Of a stretch of DNA of 64,000 nucleotides, positions 9,428 to 16,920 are shown in pieces (position 1 is the first letter of the stretch; each line of letters begins with the position of its first letter). A model generated the notes under the pieces. That model saw nothing but the letters and a program-made list of their open reading frames with translations. It searched no databases and was not told where the DNA came from. The DNA is from Arcticibacter sp045629565 (GTDB taxonomy: Bacteria; Bacteroidota; Bacteroidia; Sphingobacteriales; Sphingobacteriaceae): the NCBI RefSeq assembly GCF_045629565.1, contig NZ_JAZQRL010000126.1:1-64000 (forward strand), in the 5' to 3' direction. Both the position numbers and the translations under genes were made by a program.

Positions 9428-10732
9428 ATGGACTATACCCAGACTGTTGAATACTTGTATTCACGCTTGCCCATGTTTTCCAGACAGGGTGCTGCGGCCA
9501 TTAAGAAAGACCTTCACAATACCGTGGTTCTATGTGAGAAGCTGGGTAACCCACATAACCTGTTTAAAACAATACATGTTGCAGGCACGAATGGCAAGGG
9601 CTCAGTATCTCATATGCTCGCTGCCGTACTTCAACTGGCGGGTTATAAAACCGGACTCTATACTTCCCCCCACCTCCGTGACTTCCGAGAAAGGATCCGA
9701 ATAAATGGTGAAATGATACCCGAAGAAACGGTGGTGTCGTTCGTTCAGGAACAGCAGGGGCTGATCGAAGAGGTTGATCCCTCGTTTTTTGAAGTGACCG
9801 TGGCCATGGCTTTTGATTTCTTCGCACGCCAGAACGTTGATATCGCGATTATAGAAACCGGACTTGGCGGACGCCTTGACTCTACAAATATCATCAGGCC
9901 AATACTGTCTGTTATTACGAATATCGGCTTTGATCACGTGGCTATCTTAGGAGACACACTGCCGCTGATTGCCAGTGAAAAGGCTGGAATTATAAAGCCG
10001 GGCATACCGGTAGTTGTTGGCGAAGCTACGGGCGAGGTCAAACAAGTTTTCCTTGAAAAGGCGGCCTTGGAACAGTCTACCATATGCTTTGCCTCCGAGG
10101 ATTGGGTCGTAGATACGGAGGAGCAACCTAATGAGGAGTTGCTTCAACTTCGAATTGCCGGAATTAGCCCTTCGGCTTCAACAGAGGAACCCAACTTTCA
10201 TTTGTGTCTTGATCTTACCGGCTCCTACCAGATAAAGAATGTTAAAACGGTGTTGTCTGCCATTGATCTGATAAGGAATAATGGCTTTAATATCACCCGT
10301 CAGCACCTTTATTCAGGCCTCAGGCAAGTTACTAAACTTACAGGTCTGATGGGCAGATGGCAGACTATCTCCCATAACCCCAGGACTATATGTGATACCG
10401 GACACAACGAGGATGGTATCAGGGAAGTACTGAGCAACCTTAAGCGGCTCCAATATCAACAGCTTCACTTTGTAATCGGGATGGTAAAGGATAAGGACAT
10501 TAGTAAGGTTCTTAGTATATTGCCTGATCAAGCAATATACTATTTCTGCGCACCGGATATTGAACGCGCTAAATCTGCTGTCTCGTTAAGAGAAGAAGCT
10601 TTGGAAGTGGGACTTAATGGCAGTGCGTATAAAAGCGTGCGCGAAGCTTTATTAGCCGCTCAGAAGAACGCAACGGCAGCAGATCTGGTATTGGTCGGCG
10701 GCAGCACATTCGTGGTGGCAGAAGTCATCTAA
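9428..10732 (+). CDS. folC: Folylpolyglutamate synthase / dihydrofolate synthase
   Basis: Mur-ligase-type ATP-dependent enzyme that adds glutamate to dihydropteroate and/or folates. It has 434 aa, the usual length. The P-loop GTNGKGS is at residues 53-59, SPHL at 80-83, and FDHVAILGDT, typical of the Mur central domain, near 170. It follows the TonB-like gene by 30 nt on the same strand, so it may be the last gene of that operon, although it is functionally unrelated. Another folate-pathway gene, folB, is at 33888-34253. Confidence 0.93.
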   Translation: MDYTQTVEYLYSRLPMFSRQGAAAIKKDLHNTVVLCEKLGNPHNLFKTIHVAGTNGKGSVSHMLAAVLQLAGYKTGLYTSPHLRDFRERIRINGEMIPEETVVSFVQEQQGLIEEVDPSFFEVTVAMAFDFFARQNVDIAIIETGLGGRLDSTNIIRPILSVITNIGFDHVAILGDTLPLIASEKAGIIKPGIPVVVGEATGEVKQVFLEKAALEQSTICFASEDWVVDTEEQPNEELLQLRIAGISPSASTEEPNFHLCLDLTGSYQIKNVKTVLSAIDLIRNNGFNITRQHLYSGLRQVTKLTGLMGRWQTISHNPRTICDTGHNEDGIREVLSNLKRLQYQQLHFVIGMVKDKDISKVLSILPDQAIYYFCAPDIERAKSAVSLREEALEVGLNGSAYKSVREALLAAQKNATAADLVLVGGSTFVVAEVI

Positions 10733-10752
10733 ATGCTTTTAAAGGGCATTTG

Positions 10753-11430
10753 TTAAAGGTAAGACAGTTTGCCAAATGTATATGCGAAGCCAATCGTTAG
10801 CGAGCTGAACACATCATTTTTTGATCCTGGCACGGCAACGCCGTCTATCTTATCCCCTAATACAAAATTCGTTTGATAATGAAGATTTAGCAATAGGCGC
10901 GAATCCTGCCGCAAATAGAGGTCAATGCCCGCCATGGCAGGAAGGTAGAGTTCTTTATTGTGGTAGTTGGTTTGTGAACCAGCCCGGCTTTTAACGCTGA
11001 CCACTCCTCCCCCAGAGCCGAGATACAGTCCTTTCAAAGCCCGGCTAACGAAAGAATCGGATACGAGCTTGTATCGGCGTGGACGGGCGAAAAATTCACC
11101 GGCATGAACCTTACCCCGAAATTGCAGAGTGATGAACTCCCCATCGAAGCCATATCTCTCACCACTTTGAGTATTCTCGCTAAATCCCGACATGGTACCT
11201 CCCTGCAGCTCTAACCCCGCGTTTAAATAGGGCGTGAAAAAATAATCAAATGTACCGGAAGCCAGGTACCCTCCTTCGGACTGGCTTCTGTCTGTATGGG
11301 AATCCGTAAGTCCGCCTCCAATACCTATAGCGAATTTCCTGAAACTTTGTTGACCAATAGATGACTTGGTCGTAGAGAATAAGACCAGCAGTAGAAGTGC
11401 TGATCTTAGTAAAATATTCATTTTCTGCAT
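10753..11430 (-). CDS. Outer-membrane beta-barrel protein
   Basis: 225 aa with a hydrophobic signal sequence (residues 1 to about 26) and glycine/aromatic-rich strands through the rest (GGGLTDSHTD, YLGSGGGVVSVK, LTIGFAYTFGKL). It resembles small eight-stranded barrels of the OmpW/OmpA-N or outer-membrane-beta-barrel type common in Bacteroidota. No enzymatic motif is visible. Convergent with folC, and 10 nt downstream of the lactate dehydrogenase gene on the same strand, so the two may be co-transcribed. Function unknown. Confidence 0.72.
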   Translation of the reverse strand: MQKMNILLRSALLLLVLFSTTKSSIGQQSFRKFAIGIGGGLTDSHTDRSQSEGGYLASGTFDYFFTPYLNAGLELQGGTMSGFSENTQSGERYGFDGEFITLQFRGKVHAGEFFARPRRYKLVSDSFVSRALKGLYLGSGGGVVSVKSRAGSQTNYHNKELYLPAMAGIDLYLRQDSRLLLNLHYQTNFVLGDKIDGVAVPGSKNDVFSSLTIGFAYTFGKLSYL

Positions 11431-11440
11431 TCGTTAAACC

Positions 11441-12367
11441 CTACATGCTAACCGTGCCAATCACATCTTTCAATTTTTTTGCTGATTGCTCAAGTAAGCT
11501 CTTTTCTTCGGCACTGATCTCCAGCTTGAGCACTTCTCTGATTCCGTTCCTGTCAACAACACAGGGAACACCCAGAAATACGTCTGATACACCATGGTAG
11601 TCCTGAAGCAGGGTAGAAACATTTAAAACGGAAGCTTCATTATGAAGAATTGCCGTGCAGATCCTATCGAGCGCCAAAGCTATCGCATAAAATGTGGCTC
11701 CTTTAGCTTTGATTATCTGATAAGCTGCGTTCCTGGTGTTTAAAAAAATTTCTTCTTTATCCTGACCGGAAAGCGACAGACCAGAACCGGCGACATTTGC
11801 CAGACTCCATAGAGGAAGTTCTGAATCCCCATGCTCTCCGATGATGTGAGCATGTACACTTCTGGAGTCTATATTCAACTTCTCGCCAATAAGATAACGA
11901 AAGCGTGCACTGTCGAGCAAAGTTCCCGATCCGATGATCCTGTTTATAGGCCAGCCCGATTTCTTCCAGGTAAAATAGCTCATTACATCGACCGGGTTCG
12001 ACGCGATCAGTAAAATTCCGTCCGTGTTATACTTTAGCACTTCTGTGGTGATACTCTCAAATATAGCTACGTTACGCTTCAATAAATCTATACGCGATTC
12101 TCCCTCCCGCTGTGCAGCGCCTGCCGTTATAATGATAATATCTGCTCCTTTGCAATCTTCATACGTACCGGCCCAAATCTCGGCTTTCCCAAGAAAAGGC
12201 AGACCGTGACTCATATCCAAAGCGTCTCCAATAGCCTTCTCCTTGTTTGCATCAATAAGCACCAACTCATCCATGCGTTCTCTCAAGAGAAGTGTATAAG
12301 CGGTAGTAGAACCAACTGCTCCAGCGCCTATTATTACGATACGGTTTTTTTTATTTGTTAATGACAT
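11441..12367 (-). CDS. ldh: L-lactate dehydrogenase
   Basis: NAD-dependent interconversion of pyruvate and lactate. It has 308 aa from the ATG at 12367 (MSLTNKKNR). An in-frame ATG 54 nt upstream would add residues with no match to the family, so I reject it. The Rossmann motif GAGAVG is at 14-19. Gln86 in GAAQREGESR marks a lactate rather than malate dehydrogenase. Arg92, Arg155 (LDSARFR) and the catalytic His179 (GEHGDSE) are present. Together with adhE and methylglyoxal synthase it gives this stretch several fermentative or overflow enzymes. A serA terminator hairpin lies just upstream, so ldh probably has its own promoter. Confidence 0.9.
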   Translation of the reverse strand: MSLTNKKNRIVIIGAGAVGSTTAYTLLLRERMDELVLIDANKEKAIGDALDMSHGLPFLGKAEIWAGTYEDCKGADIIIITAGAAQREGESRIDLLKRNVAIFESITTEVLKYNTDGILLIASNPVDVMSYFTWKKSGWPINRIIGSGTLLDSARFRYLIGEKLNIDSRSVHAHIIGEHGDSELPLWSLANVAGSGLSLSGQDKEEIFLNTRNAAYQIIKAKGATFYAIALALDRICTAILHNEASVLNVSTLLQDYHGVSDVFLGVPCVVDRNGIREVLKLEISAEEKSLLEQSAKKLKDVIGTVSM

Positions 12368-12434
12368 CGGTCGATTGTTTACTTTGACAAGATACTTAAA
12401 GATGACAACACTAAATGCCAAAAACAGTTCATAA

Positions 12435-12465
12435 AAAAGGCCGCATAAAATGAATGCAGCCTTTT
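12435..12465 (-). terminator. Terminator after serA
   Basis: Inverted repeat with 12-nt arms (12435-12446 and 12454-12465, one mismatch) and a 7-nt loop. On the minus strand it is followed by a run of T. It separates serA from ldh. Confidence 0.75.
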
Positions 12466-12490
12466 CAGTATCGGAAAAGTGTTAATTCCT

Positions 12491-13441
12491 CTATTTCTTA
12501 AAAAAGTCGATAATCAGACTGGCCAGCTCGACACCGATGCGCTCTTGAGCTTCATTAGTTGCAGCTCCAATATGAGGTGTAAGAGAAATCTTCGCATGGG
12601 TCAAAATCTCCTGACGAGGTGTTGGTTCATTATCAAATACGTCCAGTCCGGCAAAACCTACTGTACCGTTATCTAACGCTTGAATCAAAGCCTCCTCGTC
12701 TATTGTACCGCCACGAGAACAATTTACAATACCCACCCCTGTTTTCATCCGGTCAAATTCGTTTTTTCCAAGGATAGGCTTGTCAAGAAACGGAATATGA
12801 AGACTAATGAAATCGCTATCGGTGATGAGTTCATTAAACTCAACTTTCGTTACAGGAACGTCCACGTTGATTCCGCCAGTTAAATTTAACTGAAGAGTAG
12901 CCGGAACATCATACAGGTCATATGCAAGAACTTCCATGCCCAGGCCCAGAGCAATCTTAGCCGTTTCCCTTCCTATACGACCGAACCCGATGATACCGAT
13001 CTTTTTACCTTTTAATTCAATACCGCTACCATATGCTTTCTTAAGTGCATTGAATTTAGTACCGCCTTCCACAGGCATCTTACGATTGGAATCGTGCAGG
13101 AAACGAATTCCGGTAAAGAGGTGAGCAAATACTAATTCTGCAACAGAGGGTGAGGACGCTGCAGGCGTATTTACCACCGCAAGGCCTTTTTCACGTGCAT
13201 ATTCCACATCAATGTTATCCATCCCTACTCCACCGCGACCAATCAGGCGCAGATTTGGGCAAGCATCGATCAGCTCCTTTCTAACTTTAGTTGCACTGCG
13301 GACAGTGATGGCGTCGAAGTTTTTCAAAGCTTCTGGAAGCTGCTCCTGAGGAATATTTTGAGTTTCGACGGTAAAGCCAGCTTCTTCAAGTAATCTCTTA
13401 CCAACAGCGTCTATACCATCATTTGCAAGTATTCTTATCAT
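12491..13441 (-). CDS. serA: D-3-phosphoglycerate dehydrogenase family protein
   Basis: 316 aa NAD-dependent 2-hydroxyacid dehydrogenase. The Rossmann motif GFGRIG is at 152-157. NCSRGG (Arg) lies near 234, DVFDNEP (Glu) near 265 and TPHIGAA (His) near 287, making up the catalytic Arg-Glu-His set. It is the short form with no C-terminal ACT domain, so the serine-feedback seen in E. coli SerA is probably absent; that is inference. It lies 18 nt downstream of serC on the same strand, which makes the phosphoserine-pathway assignment strong: 3-phosphoglycerate to 3-phosphohydroxypyruvate, then transamination by SerC. Confidence 0.88.
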   Translation of the reverse strand: MIRILANDGIDAVGKRLLEEAGFTVETQNIPQEQLPEALKNFDAITVRSATKVRKELIDACPNLRLIGRGGVGMDNIDVEYAREKGLAVVNTPAASSPSVAELVFAHLFTGIRFLHDSNRKMPVEGGTKFNALKKAYGSGIELKGKKIGIIGFGRIGRETAKIALGLGMEVLAYDLYDVPATLQLNLTGGINVDVPVTKVEFNELITDSDFISLHIPFLDKPILGKNEFDRMKTGVGIVNCSRGGTIDEEALIQALDNGTVGFAGLDVFDNEPTPRQEILTHAKISLTPHIGAATNEAQERIGVELASLIIDFFKK

Positions 13442-13459
13442 TACGTTGTATTTGTTTAT

Positions 13460-14527
13460 CTATGCGTTATTTTCTGCGAACTCTTTCATTGTGTCAATGA
13501 GTGCCTGAACGGAAGAAAGAGGAAGAGCATTGTAAATAGAAGCTCTGAAGCCTCCAACACTACGGTGCCCCTTGATTCCGACCATTCCACGCTCTTGTGC
13601 GAACTTAAGGAACGGCTTTTCAAGTTCAGGGTTTTCCATTACAAAACAAACATTCATTCGAGATCTGTCTTCTTTATTACAAGGCCCTTTGAATAGTGGA
13701 TTACGGTCAATCTCTGCGTAAAGAGCATTAGACTTTTCGATGTTTTCCTTTTCAATGGCCGATACGCCACCCTTAGCCTTCAGCCATCTTAAGTTTAGCA
13801 ACGAAGCGTAGATAGAGAAAACCGCAGGGGTGTTATACAGCGACTTGTTATCTGCATGCACTTTATAATCGAGCATAGAAGGAAGCTTGCGACCAGATTT
13901 ACCCATGAGCTCGTCTTTGACGATGACCAAGGTAAGACCAGCAGGCCCCATGTTTTTCTGAGCACCAGCGTAGATGACACCAAAATCAGCTACATTGATC
14001 TCACGGCTGAAAATGTCTGAAGACATATCAGACACGATAGGAACGGAAGTCTTAGGGAAGGTGAAAAGTTCTGTTCCAAAGATCGTATTGTTTGATGTAC
14101 AGTGGAAGTAGGCCGCGTCAGCAGGGATCTCAAAATTCTTGGGAACGAATGTATAGTTGGCGTCTTTAGATGATGCTACGACATTGACGTTTCCGAAAAG
14201 CTTCGCCTCCTTAAGCGCCTTGCTTGACCAAGCTCCGGAATCAAGGTATGCAGCAGTCTGTCCTTCCGCCAAAAGGTTCATAGGAACCATAGTGAACTGC
14301 AAACTTGCACCTCCCTGAAGCAAAAGCACGGAGTAGCCTTCGGGAACGTTCAGCAACTCTTTTATTAACGATAACGTTTCATCTACGACAGCTTCAAATT
14401 CTGGAGCACGATGGGAAATCTCAAGAATGGAAAGTCCGGTATTGTTAAAATTTAATACTGCCTCTGATGCTTGTTTAAAAACTTCCTGTGGCAAAATACA
14501 GGGTCCAGCGCCGAAATTATATTTCAT
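13460..14527 (-). CDS. serC: Phosphoserine aminotransferase
   Basis: PLP-dependent class V transaminase converting 3-phosphohydroxypyruvate plus glutamate to phosphoserine; it may also act in pyridoxal synthesis. It has 355 aa, the usual length. It opens with MKYNFGAGPCILP, which is typical of SerC. The PLP lysine lies in AGAQKNMGPAG at about residue 190, and the C-terminus carries the SVGGFRASIYNA motif. It is the first gene of a serC-serA operon, with a -7 box 25 nt upstream of the ATG. Confidence 0.95.
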   Translation of the reverse strand: MKYNFGAGPCILPQEVFKQASEAVLNFNNTGLSILEISHRAPEFEAVVDETLSLIKELLNVPEGYSVLLLQGGASLQFTMVPMNLLAEGQTAAYLDSGAWSSKALKEAKLFGNVNVVASSKDANYTFVPKNFEIPADAAYFHCTSNNTIFGTELFTFPKTSVPIVSDMSSDIFSREINVADFGVIYAGAQKNMGPAGLTLVIVKDELMGKSGRKLPSMLDYKVHADNKSLYNTPAVFSIYASLLNLRWLKAKGGVSAIEKENIEKSNALYAEIDRNPLFKGPCNKEDRSRMNVCFVMENPELEKPFLKFAQERGMVGIKGHRSVGGFRASIYNALPLSSVQALIDTMKEFAENNA

Positions 14528-14552
14528 GGTATAGCTCGTGTTAGTAAAGCGC

Positions 14553-14560
14553 CAAATTTA
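14553..14560 (-). promoter_or_regulatory. Candidate -7 box for serC-serA
   Basis: On the minus strand this reads TAAATTTG, an exact match to TAnnTTTG. It ends 25 nt before the serC ATG. At the expected -33 position the sequence is TTA rather than TTG, so the match there is partial. Confidence 0.5.
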
Positions 14561-14752
14561 TAAGTTTTATTAAGTAATTATAAGAGAAAATGAAATATCA
14601 GTGTAATATTTGTAGATTTTGGTCATCTGTCTCTGGTTTGGCTGCCTCATGGTGACACATATGCTCATGCTGCACGTTAAAGCTCAGCATTTAACAGCTC
14701 GTTTCGCTATCCATATTTACGCCTGAATAATATCGCATCGTTTCCTCAGATT

Positions 14753-15493
14753 ATGCACTTGCAGAATCAGGATCAAGTTTCAAAGGATTTTCCTTTCTTT
14801 GCAAGGATGGACGTATTTGGTAAGGCACTGCTAGATTATTTCGAAAACAAGCCGGTTTCGACTCTGTGGCTCTACAACACCTATGGAGAGCCGGAAGAGA
14901 TGCCGGTAGACATTTTTTTTAGAGATATAGACGACATGCCGGAAATAGAACGGCTTGCTCTAAAATATTGTAAAGGGAAAATTCTGGATGTTGGAGCTGG
15001 CGTGGGTTCGCATGCTTTGCTTTTGCAAAATAAAGGCATGGATGTAACAGCTTTAGAGATTTCTACGGCGGCCTGTGCTATTATGAAGGAACGAGGCGTA
15101 AGAAAAGTCGTCAATCAGGACTTTTTCACATTTAACACCGGAAAATTCGATACCATCCTTCTTCTGATGAACGGTATTGGGCTGTGTTCCAGTCTTTCCA
15201 ATTTAAACACATTTCTAAGACACGCACGGCAACTGCTGGAACCGAACGGCTCCCTGATTTTCGATTCTTCTGATCTCAGCTATTTGTATCAAACACAGCC
15301 TTTCCCCAAAGACCACTATTATGGCGAAATAGGATACCAGTACCAATACAAAGATCAGCTCGGGGAGTGGTTTCAGTGGCTCTATGTGGACCAATATACC
15401 CTGAGGGAAGTCGCCGAAGAAGAAGGCTGGAACTTTGAGCTTCTTTTGATGGAGGCTACAGACCAATATCTTGTGAAGCTCACTCTAGCGTAG
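14753..15493 (+). CDS. Class I SAM-dependent methyltransferase
   Basis: 246 aa. The SAM-binding motif I reads KILDVGAGVGSHALLL at about residues 76-91, followed by the acidic end of beta-2 (VTALEISTAA). The substrate cannot be told from sequence, as this fold serves small molecules, lipids and proteins alike. The gene is divergent from serC and convergent with the lipoprotein gene at 15506, so it appears monocistronic. The 225-nt gap to serC holds no other gene I can see. Confidence 0.85.
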   Translation: MHLQNQDQVSKDFPFFARMDVFGKALLDYFENKPVSTLWLYNTYGEPEEMPVDIFFRDIDDMPEIERLALKYCKGKILDVGAGVGSHALLLQNKGMDVTALEISTAACAIMKERGVRKVVNQDFFTFNTGKFDTILLLMNGIGLCSSLSNLNTFLRHARQLLEPNGSLIFDSSDLSYLYQTQPFPKDHYYGEIGYQYQYKDQLGEWFQWLYVDQYTLREVAEEEGWNFELLLMEATDQYLVKLTLA

Positions 15494-15505
15494 AAACGCT
15501 TCTTC

Positions 15506-16102
15506 CTACAACAAAATACTTCTTGTAATCTCTTTATTAATAGTAATATAGCCAGGATATTTTATCTCTTTGTTCCCTAAGCCTATCGTTGGTCTTATCT
15601 TAATGGTGAGAATACTTTTCTTGTTACTGGAATTGCCATCTAGAAAATCAAGAATAGCCCTTTGTGTTCCGTTGTCTGATAAAAAGCCATATATATTTGA
15701 ATTAATCTTTATCGGTACTACCGTCTGCCCTCCGTTTGGTGGCACACTGATCGTCTGGTCAATAAATCCATTTGCAATTTCCTGATCTTTAATTAGCAGC
15801 TTATACTCAAACTGGCGTATCGCTGCCAGATCGGGGCTAGGGTTTTTAATTTCCAGATGGATGTTTCCCTCTAAAGGAACATTTTTCCGCAGCAGCGCAA
15901 GAACAAGTCTTGGAGACTTGACAATATCAAAATTTCCCGATCTAAAAGCCTCAAGGACATTAATATTGGCGAGGTAAAGGCTATCTGCAGACTTGATCTC
16001 ATATTTGCACTTCTCGAATGCTTTAGTCTGTTTAAACTGTTTATTCACACCACAAGCAGAAACGACTACAGCCAGGAGACAAAGATAAATTAGATTTTTC
16101 AT
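15506..16102 (-). CDS. LEA-type-2-like lipoprotein
   Basis: 198 aa. The N-terminus carries a signal sequence with a lipobox ending VSAC (Cys17), so it is probably a lipid-anchored envelope protein. The body contains a WHy/LEA14-like segment (IHLEIKNPSPDLAAIRQF, then VPPNGGQTVVPI) that in other proteins forms a fibronectin-like beta-sandwich linked to desiccation or stress tolerance. The biochemical role is unknown. It is divergent from the fasciclin gene, with 210 nt between them. Confidence 0.72.
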   Translation of the reverse strand: MKNLIYLCLLAVVVSACGVNKQFKQTKAFEKCKYEIKSADSLYLANINVLEAFRSGNFDIVKSPRLVLALLRKNVPLEGNIHLEIKNPSPDLAAIRQFEYKLLIKDQEIANGFIDQTISVPPNGGQTVVPIKINSNIYGFLSDNGTQRAILDFLDGNSSNKKSILTIKIRPTIGLGNKEIKYPGYITINKEITRSILL

Positions 16103-16312
16103 ACGACAAGTCTAACGTTTATTACCGCTATAATGTTATCAATAAGCCAAGGTACGCGGTGCTTTATCCCACATTTCGTTGAAGCATCCATCAACAAATA
16201 ATACCAAAAACCCCTCGTTTTTAATCATATACTACAGATATTCAACAAAATAGAGGCGCTGCAATTGATTGGCAAAGTATTTTCAATATAGCTGACATTA
16301 ACAACTAAACAT

Positions 16313-16873
16313 ATGAAAAAAGTAATGTTATCAGCTGCATTCGCAGCATTAATAAGTCTAACGACGGCTCAGGCACAAACTGCCGATTCTACTCAGGCAA
16401 ACACAACAGCTCAACCTACACAAGCTGCACCCGCGGGTGATGTAACTCAAGCTATCGGGGCTTCCGGGTATAATGCAAGTCTGGCTACTGCAATAAAGAC
16501 CACAGGCCTGGAAGAGACTCTCAAAGGTGCGGGTCCTTTCACCGTCTTTGCACCTTCCGACCAGGCTTTTGCGTCAGTACCTGCGGGAGATAGTCTGCTT
16601 ACTCAACAGCCAAAACTAACAGCGGCGCTTAAGAACCATATCGTCAGCGGAAAATACACAAAGGATGATATCATTAAAGCATTAACGGCCGGTAAAGGTG
16701 TTGCTACACTAAATACTATTGAGGGAGGGACAGTAACACTAAAGGTTAACGAAAATAAAAACCTCGAGCTTTCAGACGCTTTTGGAAACAAGGCGCTTGT
16801 CACTGTTTTTGACGTTGAGGGGACGAACGGGACCGTCCATGTCATCAACAATGTACTCATACCGAAACAGTAA
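16313..16873 (+). CDS. Secreted fasciclin (FAS1) domain protein
   Basis: 186 aa with a clear signal peptide (cleavage near AQAQ at residues 19-22), a short Thr/Gln/Ala-rich linker, then one FAS1 domain over about residues 45-185. The two conserved FAS1 blocks are visible: GPFTVFAPSDQAF, and GTVHVINNVL at the C-terminus. FAS1 domains act in adhesion at cell surfaces. The short single-domain form is common in Bacteroidota and often periplasmic or secreted. No partner is evident. Ends at a well-formed terminator. Confidence 0.93.
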   Translation: MKKVMLSAAFAALISLTTAQAQTADSTQANTTAQPTQAAPAGDVTQAIGASGYNASLATAIKTTGLEETLKGAGPFTVFAPSDQAFASVPAGDSLLTQQPKLTAALKNHIVSGKYTKDDIIKALTAGKGVATLNTIEGGTVTLKVNENKNLELSDAFGNKALVTVFDVEGTNGTVHVINNVLIPKQ

Positions 16874-16890
16874 TTCATCTATCTAAATGG

Positions 16891-16917
16891 AGGTCCTGAC
16901 TTCTTTAGTCAGGACCT
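16891..16917 (+). terminator. Terminator after fasciclin gene
   Basis: Perfect 10-bp inverted repeat (16891-16900 and 16908-16917) with a 7-nt loop, 18 nt beyond the fasciclin stop. It lies between convergent genes and may serve both. Confidence 0.8.
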
Positions 16918-16920
16918 TTC

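Noticed and set aside
12368..12421. Longer N-terminus for lactate dehydrogenase starting at 12421
   Set aside because: The extra 18 residues precede a normal LDH start and have no family-like character; ATG 12367 gives the usual length.
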